Source: Chaenocephalus aceratus
Taxonomy: Eukaryota > Chordata > Actinopteri > Perciformes > Channichthyidae
Direction of reading: 5' to 3'
DNA: 64,000 bases
Assembly (NCBI GenBank): GCA_023974075.1
Contig: CM043790.1
Coordinates: forward strand, 15,239,804-15,303,803
A program made the translations under genes and the position numbers. The notes beneath the pieces were generated by a model. The model saw only the letters and a program-made list of their open reading frames with translations, searched no databases and was not told where the DNA came from. Shown here one piece after another: positions 11,514-22,745 of the stretch. Each line of letters opens with the position of its first letter. The first letter of the stretch is position 1.

Positions 11514-13018
11514 CATGGATGTATAATAAGAACTGGATACGGCGTGGGAGGCGGGGCCTCATTCATTCCTATGAGAGTTGCTCAATGGCGCATGATGACA
11601 AAATGGCCCAACTTTTGAGAGAGCGAAACGTCACAGATTACCCGGCATGCCTGAGAAGTACCCGTATGTGCGCTCATAGAGCATGCGCAACTTTAACCAC
11701 GCCGCCCAAAAGGCTCGTTCACATTAAGCACGTGAATTTGGGTACACGTAACAGCACCATGCGTTCATGACAGCATGGTACTGGATTTATATTATCGAGG
11801 CGGCAGTTAGCAGCTAGCGGCTAGCTAGTAAATTATGCTAAATTACACATCAATCGTTATGCACTTTTATATTACGCTGACATCAGGATCTAGTGATATC
11901 CAAGCAACAGAGCTTCATTTAGCATGATACGTGTGTGGGTTGTACATGAAACCACTTGGTAATATATAAAAATGTATATGTTGAAGCCTGTTATGATCAA
12001 TTGTGAGTTAAAACTTTATCTAAAAAGTAAAGCTGATGATGGATTACTGTGGTGGAGTTTAAATAACAATAGCCTATTTCTTTTTGAAATGTGATGGAGT
12101 AATAATAATAATAATAATTCCTTATATTTATTATAGCGCTTTTCCAGATGCTCAAAGCGCTTAACAAATACACATTACACATACGTGCAATATATCCATT
12201 ATTACAGCTCCGTGGGCTGGCAGTAAGGCGATATGGGTCCGTTGTTACGGTACGTCCACACAGCAGCTTTTCAAAAATCTTGAAAATCTTGGAGCTGGGC
12301 GTGTCTGACAACTTGGGGATTTTTTGCGAGCAACGCGACCAACAACCAATCACATGAATCTCCCGCCCCCGACATACAAAGCAAAAAACCCCGGGGATTT
12401 TATGCGAGCAAAATATATATATATATATAAACTCCCCAAACAGGGGAAAACCTACCAGTTTCACCCACTGTCTCTGCCACCTCCCTCCATGCTTGGTTCC
12501 TCCGGTTTGTATCCCGGTAAATAGTCTGGTCGTACAGAACCGGGTGATTTGCTACCGTAATTTCTCGTTTGGAATATATGGAAATGAACTGCGGTCTGGC
12601 TCTCCCAGCTTACACGTGGTTTGATTGGCTAGCGCTTGTACTGGCAGATTTGCATAAACGTGTTTGATTGGCTGACGCTTCCAGCTCAGCTTAAAAAGTT
12701 GAACATTGCTCAACTTTTGAATCCTGAAAATCCTGGAAATCTTCGCTTCGCTCCCCCACAATGCAGTTCGGCGAAAAGCGAGGCAAAGTGACGTCATCCC
12801 CATTCAAAGTCAATGGGCAGAGCGTTGGAAGCGGTGGAAGATTTGTCTAAAGCTGCTGTGTGGACGTACCGTTATTGTGCATCCATGGGTAAAGAGAAAC
12901 TCATGTAGTACTGAACACGTAACATGAACGTGCCGGGCGGCGCGGTCCCGTGGGTTAGTTGCGCGTTCATAATGCTGAGGGAAATAACTCTCAGAATAAC
13001 GTTATTAGCACATTTGTA
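11514..13018. repeat. Repeat family R, copy A (interrupted)
   Basis: Starts with the 19-mer CATGGATGTATAATAAGAA and shares long segments with copy B at 13491-14365: the GGGAGGCGGGGCCTCATTC block, a GGCGGCAGTTAGCAGCTAGC block, a CAATATATCCATTATTACAG block, the inverted end TTATTGTGCATCCATG and the tail GCCGGGCGGCGCGGTCCCG. The ends CATGGATG.../...CATCCATG are inverted relative to each other, as in a MITE, but homology continues about 130 bases past the right one. Either two insertions of a larger element or a local duplication would explain the pair. It is split by the MITE at 12248-12871. Confidence 0.75.
12248..12871. mobile_element. PIF/Harbinger-like MITE with TTA target duplication
   Basis: Ends are perfect inverted repeats: CGGTACGTCCACACAGCAGC on the left and its exact complement on the right. 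The element is flanked by TTA (12245-12247 and 12872-12874). TTA duplications and terminal repeats of this kind are typical of PIF/Harbinger non-autonomous elements. Copy B of the host repeat holds the uninterrupted target (CCGTTCTTATTGTGC, about 14093-14107), so the insertion is recent relative to the split of A and B. A diverged relative lies at 59221-59842. No protein is encoded. Confidence 0.85.
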
Positions 13019-13341
13019 CAACTTGAGGAACGAATGTTTTTAATAAGGGCTATACAAACGTTCATACTGGGTAGTTTATTTAGTTTAAAAAAAATTATCC
13101 AACGAGTTACAGACCACTCTTTCCCAATGTAAGTCAATGGGAAAAAGTGTTTCCGGGCCCAGCAACCAAACGGAAGTGTAGTACCGCCGTTTTACCAGCA
13201 CGAATATTCTCATCAGACTCCGGCGCACTTCCTGGGGGCTTGGGCTACACCCGCCGCCCACTATCCTTTTTCTCTTCAGACGAGCTGACAACCGAAGAGT
13301 TAAAGTTTAAACGAACGAAGATTAGAAGATTAGAAGGAAAA
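13019..13341. other. Spacer and upstream part of the gag-like fragment
   Basis: Sequence between repeat copy A and the ATG at 13342. It includes a CCAATGTAAGTCAATGGG near-palindrome (about 13123-13141) and a CT-rich leader. Nothing else was recognised. Confidence 0.4.
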
Positions 13342-13490
13342 ATGGACTCACCATTACTGGAAGCTCGGCCATGCACCTGCCCTGGTTTGATCGCGGGCGC
13401 CGGTCTCCACCACCTCTGCTTAAAGTGTTTGGGGGACCAGGATATGGCCGAGGCGGTGCCATTCACGTCGCCATTTCAGCGGGGCGGATG
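13342..13490 (+). pseudogene. Possible N-terminal gag fragment of a DIRS-type element
   Basis: An ATG opens a frame with CTCPG, then HHLCLKCLGDQDMAEA. The C-x-C ... H-x2-C-x2-CLG pattern resembles the N-terminal zinc-binding segment of DIRS-type ORF1 proteins. The frame is interrupted after 13490 by repeat R copy B, and no continuation was found downstream. It could belong to the DIRS-like family present at 21.4-24.4 kb, but no direct link is visible, so the call is tentative. Confidence 0.35.
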
Positions 13491-14365
13491 CATGGATGTA
13501 TAATAAGAACTGGATACAGCGTGGGAGGCGGGGCCTCATTCATTCCTATGAGAGTTGCTCATTAGCGCATGATGATACAATGGCCCAACTTTTGAGAGAG
13601 TGAAACGTCACAGATTACCCGGCATGCCTGAGAAGTGCGCTCATGCGCTCATAGCGCATGCGCAACTTTAACCAAAATGCTTGTTCACATCAAGCACGTC
13701 AATTTGCGTACACGTAACAGCACCGTGCGTTCATGACAGCATGGTAATGATTTGTTATTATGATGGATTTGATATTAATGAGGCGGCAGTTAGCAGCTAG
13801 CGGCTAGCTAGTCATTATGCTAATGTACACATCAATCGTTATTATGTACTTATATTACGCTGTAACAGGATCTAGTGATATCCAAGCAACAGAGCTTCAT
13901 TTAGCATGAAAGAATGATTGCATAATATATATATACTTATAATAATAAGTAATATTAACTTTATTTAATACAACATTTACGGTACAACATTTAATCATAC
14001 AGCCCATGTAGTATGATAATGAATTACAGCAAACATGTGCAATATATCCATTATTACAGCTCCGTGGGGTGGCAGTAAGACGATATGGGTCCGTTCTTAT
14101 TGTGCATCCATGGGTAAAGATAAACGCAACTCACATTGGTTTCTCAAACAGCATCTCTGTAAACTACGTGTATTCACTGAATTTAACTCTCTGCCTTTAA
14201 TGTCTCGGTGTAGCTCCAATAGCTCCAGCCACCACCCTCCTCTGATTGGTCGGGACACGTAACATGAACGTGCCGGGCGGCGCGGTCCCGTGGGTTAGAT
14301 GCGCGTTCATAATGCAGAGGGAAATAACCATGGATAACTCTCAGAATAACGTTATTAGCAGAGCC
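13491..14365. repeat. Repeat family R, copy B (uninterrupted)
   Basis: Begins with the same 19-mer as copy A and runs through the shared blocks to GAATAACGTTATTAGCA. The inverted end TTCTTATTGTGCATCCATG lies near 14094-14112. Copy B lacks the Harbinger-like MITE of copy A and so records the empty target site. It has an extra CCATGGAT-containing patch near 14326-14335 that copy A lacks, and an insertion of about 120 bases (14117-14250) between shared segments. Confidence 0.75.
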
Positions 14366-15124
14366 GTATAATAGAAGAGTTACGACAACGGAAGTCCAAA
14401 AACGGTTATCGTCACGTGGTTCATGTAGACGAGGATCGTTCCCCGGAAGTTCATGGCGGGCAATGTGAATGCATTGATAACAGGAGATAGAACTACGATG
14501 TTTGGTAATTATTAGTGAATAAAGGTTTTGATTTGCAATATGTATACAACAAATCGATATGTGTATGTATTTACATCAATATGTTTTAGAAAATAAAATA
14601 GAATTTGCTAATATTAAGTGATAATATTAGGATTAGTGTGAACAACTAGTTTACATGTTAGGCTAACAGTGCCTTGGTTAAAGAGCCTGTTGCTGTTTAT
14701 TTATAGCTTTGAATTCTTTAAAACCAATATTATCTTCTTAAACTTGTATGGTAGTCAGGAGCATCACTTTCTAATGTTTATTGATATATTTAGAGGGAGG
14801 GGATCTAAAGTAATGCTTTAAAATTCAGATTAGATTAATTTCTACCATTTTCTTAAATTCATGGTAGTTTCAGTAATCCCATGGTAATTGAGGACACAAG
14901 TTATCTAATTGACTAATGTCATCTTTATGGCTTTCAGAAAGGACAGGAGACCGACAGGTGACTATCAAAGGACTAGCAGCAGCAGCAGCAGCAGCAGCAG
15001 CATATGATGATGATGTTAAATGTGTTGTTTTAGGAACATCCATTGCAAATACATGGAATTCAATAAACATTGAATAGCATATCATGCAGTTTGTCTGTGA
15101 CTTTTCCTCCGTGTTGTCCTGGTG
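14366..15124. other. Segment with a (CAG)n tract, possibly leader of the THAP pseudogene
   Basis: Contains GGAAGT-type words near 14390 and 14455, an ATG in GTTCATGGCGGGC context near 14452, and a (CAG)n run at about 14975-15002. No confident exon. Confidence 0.35.
14975..15002. repeat. (CAG)n microsatellite
   Basis: About nine CAG units followed by a short GAT run. In reverse it encodes the poly-alanine of a spurious minus-strand frame. Confidence 0.9.
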
Positions 15125-15948
15125 TGCTGTGCTGCCTGGGGATGCTCCAATCGCTCAGAGAAAGGAGTACGAATGTACGGCTTCCACACTGACACAGAGC
15201 GGAGGAAGCAGGAGCAATTTCACGACCAACAGCAACAAAATATGTGATTTATATACAAACACTGCATTTGCACCTTTTCACAAAACGAAAACCACACCAT
15301 TGGGAAAGCTTAATGTTTTGTTTAATACAAAAAAACAGGGAAAGGCTTGAAAAAAACTGAGAGTTGAGACTCAGGGTGCAGGGTGAGGGTCTCAGTGCAG
15401 GTATTCAGGCTCCATTGAATCCCCCTCTGGTTCTTGTGCTGAAAGAGGGAGTAACAGACAGGAGAAAGGGTTATACACACCTATATAGCACACCTATTGG
15501 ATGGGAAATTGCCTTGGGGAGATAAGGTGTGGTCTCTGTTCCCAACTGAAGTTATGGAACTTTATTATTTGTGAGTTTAACAAAGTATGACAAATGGCAT
15601 CAGTAACAGATGTGATATGAATTTCTATAAAGTTGTCTCACATTCTTGGTCATATTTTATATACAGTATGTAATGAGTATAACATGTCCAGTAAGTATAA
15701 AGTGTTTCCTAATACTGTGTATTCAACCACTATGGAATATGTATGTAGGCAGACAAAACTGAGTTGTTCTGTGTGTGAAGTAACCTCAAGTCACTCGTTT
15801 GTCAAGACAAAAAAGGGCAAGACTAGGCTGAGAGCAGAGGCTATACCCACCATCTTCGTGCATCGCCCTGTGGTCAAAAAGAGAAGGGCCCCTGTATCGA
15901 CAAAGCCCATAGCTCATGATCACAGCGATAGTGTGAAAGGTGACACAG
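15125..15948 (+). pseudogene. THAP zinc-finger gene or transposon fragment, two exon-like pieces
   Basis: Piece one (15125-15244) reads CCAAWGCSNRSEKGV, then MYGFH: the first cysteine pair and FH segment of a THAP domain, a C2CH DNA-binding finger. Piece two (15768-15948) reads SVCEV...SFVKTKKGKTRL, then AIPTIFVHRP, the cysteine region and AVPTIF-type box that closes a THAP domain, and ends at a donor CACAG|GTATAA (GT 15949). The tryptophan-containing middle was not found. The codon before the first VCC is CTG where a start would be expected, and a stop lies close upstream. THAP domains occur in host genes and in P-element, Kolobok and ISL2EU transposons; the origin is open. Confidence 0.55.
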
Positions 15949-16598
15949 GTATAATAAGTATGAACTCTTAGTAACAAAAGTAATATTTCTTATTTTTAAG
16001 TGGTATCATATTTTAAATGTTCGAACATTTACAGTGCCATGTCTTCTACTTACATTAGTCTCAAAGATTGAAGGAAGAAGGGAAGGGATCACTGCCCTCC
16101 ACCTGCCAGCACCCAGCCAGAGGAGCGCAAACAACAAAAACAAGCAAGGTGTCCCGTCATGAACCTGGAAGTTTGGGTTGGCAAAATGGAGTAAGAGAGG
16201 GACTTGAAAAACCTTGGTGGCTCTCTACTCATGTTGTTACAGTTGTCTTGGTTACAGCTCTCAAGTTTTTTTTTGTGCCATTTCCACATCTTTAGAAAAT
16301 AGGAACAAATTGAAGTGAAATCAACCTCTTCTCTGGAGAACAAACTTTGATTTCTCTGTCTTGTGAGTTTGCAGTCTTGCAGTTTTGCTCCTCCACCTGT
16401 AACATCACTGCCCCTCCACCTGCCATACAGTAGGTTACTAACAAGATTACTTATATACAGTAATACAGTGATAGAATACATGTTTAGTATGCTTACTTAT
16501 ATAAAACAGTAGTATTAAACTTACCTTGTGTTTTCACTCTCACTTAAGTCCCTCTCCCTTTGCCATCAATCCAAAATCAGCTGAGCTATAACATTATA
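15949..16598. other. Segment between the THAP pseudogene and the hAT element
   Basis: Holds open frames at 16068-16295 and on the reverse strand, neither with known motifs. It could include further exons of the THAP-containing unit. It ends at the target-site duplication CAGACGAG (16599-16606). Confidence 0.35.
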
Positions 16599-16933
16599 CA
16601 GACGAGCAGTGTTGGGACTAACGCGTTACAAAGTAACGCGTTACTGTAACGCCGTTATTTTTGGCAGTAACTAGTACTCTAACGCATTACTTTTTAAATT
16701 CAGTAACTCAGTTACCGTTACTACATGGTGCGTTACTCCGTTATTGCGTTAGTTTTTTGATATAGTCAACAGCCAGGCGAACAGAGATGAGAACAGTACT
16801 TGAGTAAATGTACTTAAATACTTCCTGTGTCACATGCGGAGACGGGCTGTGGGCGTGTTTGTGTTGTGTTTACTAACAAGACTATCATGGCGGCGGCGGA
16901 GCTCAAGTCTAGTTTCTCCACCTGGAGATATTC

Positions 16934-17459
16934 CAACCCAGTCTCACGGCATTTCGTGTTCACCAACACGATTTTTAATCTATTGATTCGTGTTCACCAT
17001 CACGATTTGCCCCTTTTTTTCGTGTTGCACAGCACGATTTTAAAAGCAATGTATTTCTACTGGTAACGTGTTTCGTGCCTGCAGGCTGCAGCACGTCTTT
17101 TTCTCCGGTCGGGTCGTGGAAGACCAGAAGCTGTGTGGTTCATAAAAACATGTTCTTACTCAATATCAAGCCACAGTTATTGCTTTTATTTTAAATCGTA
17201 GAATTTCGGACTTTTGTTGTCGTCTGTGAGGAAAATAAATGGGGCTCAGAGCCTCAGGATACTGAAATCTGTATTTTTTAAATCTTTTTTTCCTTCTAAT
17301 TTGTTATTCTTTTCAAAATAACACACTGTTATTTACTCACCAATAACACACAATTATCCTTGCTTTTATTTATTGGTTTGATTCCATAATCTCGGGCTTT
17401 TTTGGCGTCCGTTAGGAACTGAATTTCAAAATAAATATAACCGGAAACAGACGTAGGCA
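16934..17459. repeat. Left terminal inverted repeat of long-TIR element copy 1
   Basis: Complementary to 19982-20501, with a few substitutions and small indels. Homology ends just after CAGACGTAGGC. Confidence 0.9.
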
Positions 17460-18524
17460 TTTCGAGCGATTACCCAAGATCCTCAGCTATGGTTTTAAGC
17501 TCTCTGATTGGATGTGTTAGCCGCAATGCATGCTGGGAGTTGGTGTTTATATTATATGAAATCCGGAAAACATTTTAAAAGTATAAAATAATACTTAATT
17601 CCGAGTGCTCTTGCTTTTCTCTTTGAAAGTCATCACATAACGGCATTGTAATACACGGTTCGGCTGCATTACATATTACAGATATGCCGTAGTTCTTTAT
17701 TTAGAGAGCCCTGATGAGAAGACCTTTGGAAAAACTGGAAGAAATGGCGCCGAAACTGAATACTTGATGTGGATCATAAATATATCAACAATTAAACAAC
17801 ATCTTCAATTTCTCTTCACACAATACGTCTCCTTGCAGTATCAACATTAATTCAGCTGACTTTTACATTTGATCTAATTCATAGATAGGTTATATTTACA
17901 CCATAACGGTGCACAGCTGATAGAAAAGGACTGTAGTTTTTAAAGATATTACTGATTTTCTTTGAATGTAAATACTGAGTCTGAAATAGTATAGCAATAT
18001 GCTGTAAAATGATGTGAAAGCATGCATAAAACTATACATCTTCAGATGTTGTACATACACACTAATAATACAAAGTTATTATGGCTGTGTGTACCTTGTG
18101 TGCACCTCCTAGTGGTTAAAGCACGTTATTGAATTATTGTTTTTATGTGTTATATTCGATTAAAAAAATATTAAGAGTACATACTTTCATAGGGGGAAAG
18201 TATAAATATAGAAATATAGAATATAAAAAATCAAGAAGATACTATAAGTGATCTCTACAATAAAACAGTTTAGTGCAGGATGTACAAAGATATTAATAGG
18301 AGGAGGTGCAAAACAGAAAAACGGATTAACCTTTATTTAAACATTAAATATTAAGCCTGACAAAGTAATTAACGTCTAATATATTGCTTTCCTGCAATGT
18401 TAACTATGTTGAAGCACTTATTTTAACTGATATTATACACATTAATTATACTCTTATGTATGTAGATAGAATAAGAAATGTGCAGAATATGACAGTTTAA
18501 TGGTGGTGGTACACACATATTGAT

Positions 18525-18635
18525 AGATGTCTTGTAATGCACTGTTGAGGAACCTGTGACCCAAGTTTTTCATTCATTGCATAACTACACCGTAGTTGTG
18601 TGTGATATGTCAATAAACCTTTGAAAATCTTGAAA
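18525..18635 (+). mobile_element. Possible LINE 3' tail inside the long-TIR element
   Basis: ACTGTTGAGGAACCTGTGAC, then GTCAATAAACCTTTGAAAATCTTGAA, resembles the 3' UTR and AATAAACTTTGAA tail of fish L2-like LINEs. Only the tail is recognisable and no coding sequence was found. Confidence 0.4.
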
Positions 18636-19458
18636 GGGATGTGCAAAATAGCCATAATATACAGTCTTTAATTAACTATTAGTAGAGAATAACGAGTAAT
18701 GAATATACTTTATTACTTGTTTCCATTCATGTCAATTGCAGATACATGTTTAGTCTTCTCAAGCACCAACTATCAAATATCTCTCCTGATTGTTGGCACT
18801 TGACAATCACCTTACCTGAATTTTACTCAGGTGTAACTAAAGTCTGATTTAAGCCCCGAGCCTGTTTTTCAGGTTTCAGGCTCGAAAATGACATTCCCAG
18901 AACAAATGACTGTAACTTCACTTCTAAAAGGTTTATATGAATATTTTTTGTTATCAAAGCAAGGTTACATCTGTGAGTTGGATGTAGAAGTGTCAGAATC
19001 AATATAGATGTTTCTGTGTCAGAGTAAATTTAGATGGAACATAGCAAAAAAATGTAAATTCCTGTCTCCGCCTAAAGAAAACCCATTACTTATAGTGAAG
19101 ACCAACCTTGAATGATGGGTTAGTAGCCTAAAAGCTTTAGGAATCCAAATTATAACATATAATAAGTACCCTGTATCAAGATTGAGGCAAAACAAGTGAC
19201 ATTTGACCTTTTTAGAGAGATTTATGAAAATAAAGTCCAGGCGGAATAAGCTTTGGGCACATTTGGGCACATTTGGTTCCATCAGTGCCATTTGACCTTT
19301 TTCAGATACCAGACTATAAAAATCATTGTATTACATTGAATAATCACTATAGGTATTCATTCCATTAAAAAAAAAAAAATTAAAAATATTTAAATAAAAA
19401 AAAATATTCTTAAAAAAAAATTAAAAATATTTGTGTGAGTGTGTATAAAAAAAATCAG

Positions 19459-19478
19459 GGTCCCCGTCGGCGGGGACC
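19459..19478. repeat. GC-rich hairpin in AT-rich surroundings
   Basis: GGTCCCCG, loop TCGG, CGGGGACC: a perfect 8-bp stem with a 4-base loop, between poly-A tracts inside the long-TIR element. No function assigned. Confidence 0.7.
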
Positions 19479-19981
19479 TTCGGGCTTTAGGGTTGTTTAT
19501 ATATTTCACATAATTAATCAGAATCTGCAAAGTAACTCAAATAAATGCAGTGGAGTAAAAATACCAGGTTAACCTCTGAATTGTAGTGGAGTAGAATTAC
19601 AAAGTAGCAATGAGCTGTCATGTGGGTATATATTAATGCTGCGCATTAAGTGATTTTCACCCATTTATTAATTATATGTTTTACATTTGATAACACCAAT
19701 GTGTTTAATAATGGCAACTTCTAATTGTGGGAAAAACGAAAACGTTCAGTAGAGACGTCCCATAGAACATTTTGCGAGCATGTGTAGTTCTGGGGGGGTG
19801 TTCGATTCCAGTTTTGGATAATCTGGCGTGGTTTCATTCCATTTCACACAGTTGTTTGACGCTCTGCGTAAAGACTGTAGTCCTTAAACGATAGCTGGGG
19901 ATTATGGGTAGTGTAGTGTCTTCGGCCATCCTAAACTCAGAAATGTTGACAATCGCAATGATGTTCGAAATGTCCCTTATA

Positions 19982-20501
19982 GGCCTACGTCTGTTTCCGG
20001 TTATTTTTATTTTGAAATTCAGTTCCTGACGGACACCAAAAAAGCCCGAAATTATGGAATTAAACCAATAAATAAAAGCAAGGATAATTGTGTGTTATTG
20101 GTGAGTAAATAACAGTGTGTTGAAAAGAATAACAAATTAGAAGGAAAGAAATATTTAAAAATACAGATTTCAGTATCCTGAGGCTCTGAGCCCCATTTAT
20201 TTTCCTCACAGACGACAACAAAAGTCCGAAATTATACGATTTAAAATAAAATCAATAATTGTGGCTTGTTATTGAGTAAGAACATGTTTTTATGAACCAC
20301 ACAGCTTCCGGTCTTCCACGACCCGACCGGAGAAAAAGACGTGCTGCAGCCTGCAGGCACGAAACACGTTACCAGTAGAAATACATTGCTTTTAAAATCG
20401 TGCTGTATAACACGAAAAAAAGGGGCAAATCGTGATGGTGAACACGAATCAATAGATTAAAAATCGTGTTGGTGAACACGAAATGCCGTGAGACTGGGTT
20501 G
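19982..20501. repeat. Right terminal inverted repeat of long-TIR element copy 1
   Basis: Reverse complement of 16934-17459, sharing the CGTGTT/AACACG hairpin block and the GACCCGACCGGAGAAAAAG block. Confidence 0.9.
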
Positions 20502-21201
20502 GATATTCTCACTATTTCACTTTTGTCGAGCACAAAAAAAAGAACGTTTTAGTTAAATGTAAGTTGTGTCCTGGCGGGTCAAAGAGCCTATCTACTGCCC
20601 GAACCAGTCATTCAAATCTCTTAAAACATCTGCAAAAACAACATGCTGGGACGAAGCTAGTAGCTAAGAACACAGAGACTCAGCCGACGCCACTCCACCT
20701 CCACCTGCACCTAAGCAACAGCGGCTGGATTTTAACCAAAGGACTGCTAGCCAGGGAAAAGTCGATAAAGCCATTGCACGGTATGTTGTAGAACACATGC
20801 AGGCTATTGCTACAGTGGAGTCACCCGCTTTCAAGGAGCTAGTTAGCATGATAGCATGTCCGGGCGGCACACGGCATATGAAACGGAAAACTTTTTCCAA
20901 CTACCTGGAGAAAGAATATACAAAAATGTAAAGCCAGCTAATATCGATGCTATCCAGATTGCATATAATGCATGTCAAGTTGATCAACAGATTGTATTAT
21001 TCTCCAATGCAATAACAGTACTGAAATAAAGGCTATAAGGGCATTAATATAATGGGAGCCCTTTTTTTAAGTAACTAAAACGTTACTTTTCACAGTAACG
21101 CGTTTGGTGTAAGTAATCAGTAAAGTAACTGAGTTACTTTTGAAATGAAGTAACTAGTAATGGTAACTAGTTACTGGTTTTCAATAACTAGCACAACACT
21201 G

Positions 21202-21420
21202 CAGACGAGTAATAATCAACATAATCGCAAGGACACAATATGGCTCTGCTAAAAACACTCACTCTTACACGCACCAAAGTTATATTTATCTAATATTTAA
21301 CTCCCTCCACCCCCGCATACAATCCCGTTTAGAAGCCCCTCTTCTCTAATTCAACAACGTTGGACGAAATGACATTAAGAGAACGGAGAGCTGGAAGTCC
21401 ACGGTTCCCCAGCTCTAGAT
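21202..21420. other. Flank between the hAT element and the DIRS-like ORF
   Basis: Starts with the right target duplication of the hAT. It may include the decayed 5' part of the DIRS-like element. Nothing distinctive. Confidence 0.4.
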
Positions 21421-21959
21421 GTGTTCCCGCCGCCTCTAGAGATGCCTCAACACCATCCTCAAGTCCGCAAAAGCACATGTCACAAGTTCGATGTTGTTTC
21501 TAAAATAAAACATTTTCCGCTGACGCATCCAGGCTTCAAGCCAAGGGCGCAGCTCAAAAAAATGAAAAGAAAAACAATAAAAACAATAAACAGTCCGTCA
21601 ACTGTTCCCCTTCTGAGAGCAGCTACGGCTTCTCTCAAAAGACGGATTATAGACGGGTCTGTGAAGGCACCACCGTCATGCGCAGTGCCGGCTGGGGCTG
21701 TGAAGGCACCACCGTCATGCGCATGCGCAGTGTCGGTGGGGATTGTCGAAATGGGGAACCACCGTGTTCAGACACTAGAGGGCTCCATAACACAACAAAT
21801 AGAGACTCAGAGGGTAAGAGACGTGACATCTCCGCTGGCTCTAAGGAGCATACAGTGGGAGATGCTCACAACATCTGCTTGGGTTTTCAAGACAGTAACA
21901 CAGGGCTACAGACTCCAATTCGCTGTCACCCCCCCTCGCTTCTCGAGCATTCTGTATTC

Positions 21960-22745
21960 ACAATCCCGAGGAGAGTCAGCCAATATTCTGGAGAGAGAGA
22001 GATCCTCTCACTTCTAGAAAAGAGGGCTATATCTATTGTACCCGCCGAGCAGAGTCAGAGCGGCTTTTATTCGTATTTCCTTGTTCCCAAACGGGGAGGG
22101 AACGGAATTCGACTAATACTAGATTTGAGGGCTCTGAACAAATATCTAAAAAGATACAAATTCAGAATGCTCACTCACACATCTCTGCTGCGTCTCGTGC
22201 GACAAAACAACTGGTTTACATCAGTCGACCTGAAAGATGCGTATTTCCACATCCCAGTATATTATCCACACAGGAAATATCTGAGGTTCGCATTTCAGGG
22301 GATCTGTTACGAATACAGAGTACTTCCCTTCGGTCTGTCTCTCAGTCCAAGAGTTTTTGTACGATGTACGGAAGCCGCGATAGCCCCGTTAAGACAACAG
22401 GGTATTCGCCTGGCGGCCTACCTAGACGACTGGCTGCTTCTCGCACAGTCGGAGCAGGAGGCTATTACGCAGACAAATGTCCTCGTAAAGCACCTGCTCA
22501 ACCTGGGTTTCATAATAAACACAGAGAAGAGCATGTTGTGCCCAGCACAGACTGTACTCTTCCTGGGTTTACACCTGAACTCTGTGCCCTTTCCAGCCCG
22601 CCTGTCAGCGGAAAGAGTGAAAGCTTTCAGAGCTTGTCTCGCTCATTTCCAGCTGCGCAAACATGTTCTCTTCAGATCATGCCTGCGATTACTGGGGCTC
22701 ATGGCGTCAGCCATCCTGGTCGTACGACTGGGCTGCGCTGGGTAG
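21960..22745 (+). pseudogene. DIRS-like reverse transcriptase
   Basis: The frame contains SGFYSYFLVPKRGG, RLILDLRALNKYLKRYKF, WFTSVDLKDAYFHIPV, the LPFGLSLSPRVF block, AAYLDDWLLLAQSE with the catalytic YLDD box, and FLGLHLNS. These are RT blocks 1-7 in order, and the LDD-type active site with FGLSLSPRVF is characteristic of DIRS1-like elements in fish. Upstream coding (21421 to about 22017) is in a different frame, implying a frameshift near 21950. The frame shifts again near 22730 into the RNase H part. Confidence 0.85.

Larger units (their letters stand above)
16934..20501. mobile_element. Long-TIR DNA element of unassigned superfamily, copy 1
   Basis: Termini CAACCCAGTCTCACGG...CCGTGAGACTGGGTTG are flanked by GATATTC (16927-16933 and 20502-20508), a 7-bp duplication. 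The terminal repeats are very long, about 526 and 520 bases, and nearly identical. The outer part is full of CGTGTT/AACACG hairpin words. The interior of about 2.5 kb has no long reading frame, so it is non-autonomous. A related element lies at 41080-45741 with an 8-bp duplication and CAACCC termini. Target duplications of 7-8 bp with long TIRs would fit a MULE-like group, but I do not recognise the family. Confidence 0.85.
16887..20931 (+). pseudogene. hAT transposase N-terminus with BED zinc finger, split and truncated
   Basis: The first part starts at ATG 16887 (MAAAELKSSFSTW) and runs into the insertion at 16934. The second resumes at 20502 and holds HYFTFVEHKKKN, the BED-finger cysteines in VKCKLCPGG and the histidines in NLLKHLQKQHAG. 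A one-base frameshift in the proline/leucine-rich stretch near 20700 precedes the next block (YVVEHMQAIATVESPAF, then FSNYLEKEYTKM) and a stop at 20929-20931. BED fingers let hAT transposases bind their subterminal repeats. Almost the whole catalytic core is absent. The two halves share reading frame across the 7-bp duplication, which dates the nested insertion after the coding region was in place. Confidence 0.85.
16607..21201 (+). mobile_element. hAT element with BED-finger transposase remnant, carrying a nested element
   Basis: Ends are CAGTGTTGGG...CAACACTG, flanked by a perfect 8-bp duplication CAGACGAG (16599-16606 and 21202-21209), as hAT transposition produces. Subterminal regions are rich in GTAACGCGTTAC-type words. 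It encodes the start of a hAT transposase, split by the long-TIR element at 16934-20501. The catalytic DDE and dimerisation regions are missing, so it is non-autonomous. Without the nested insertion the copy is about 1.0 kb. Confidence 0.9.

Noticed and set aside
16607..21201. The whole block as one large transposon with 4.6 kb of its own sequence
   Set aside because: The inner 3.57 kb has its own inverted ends and target duplication and splits the transposase frame, so it is a separate insertion.
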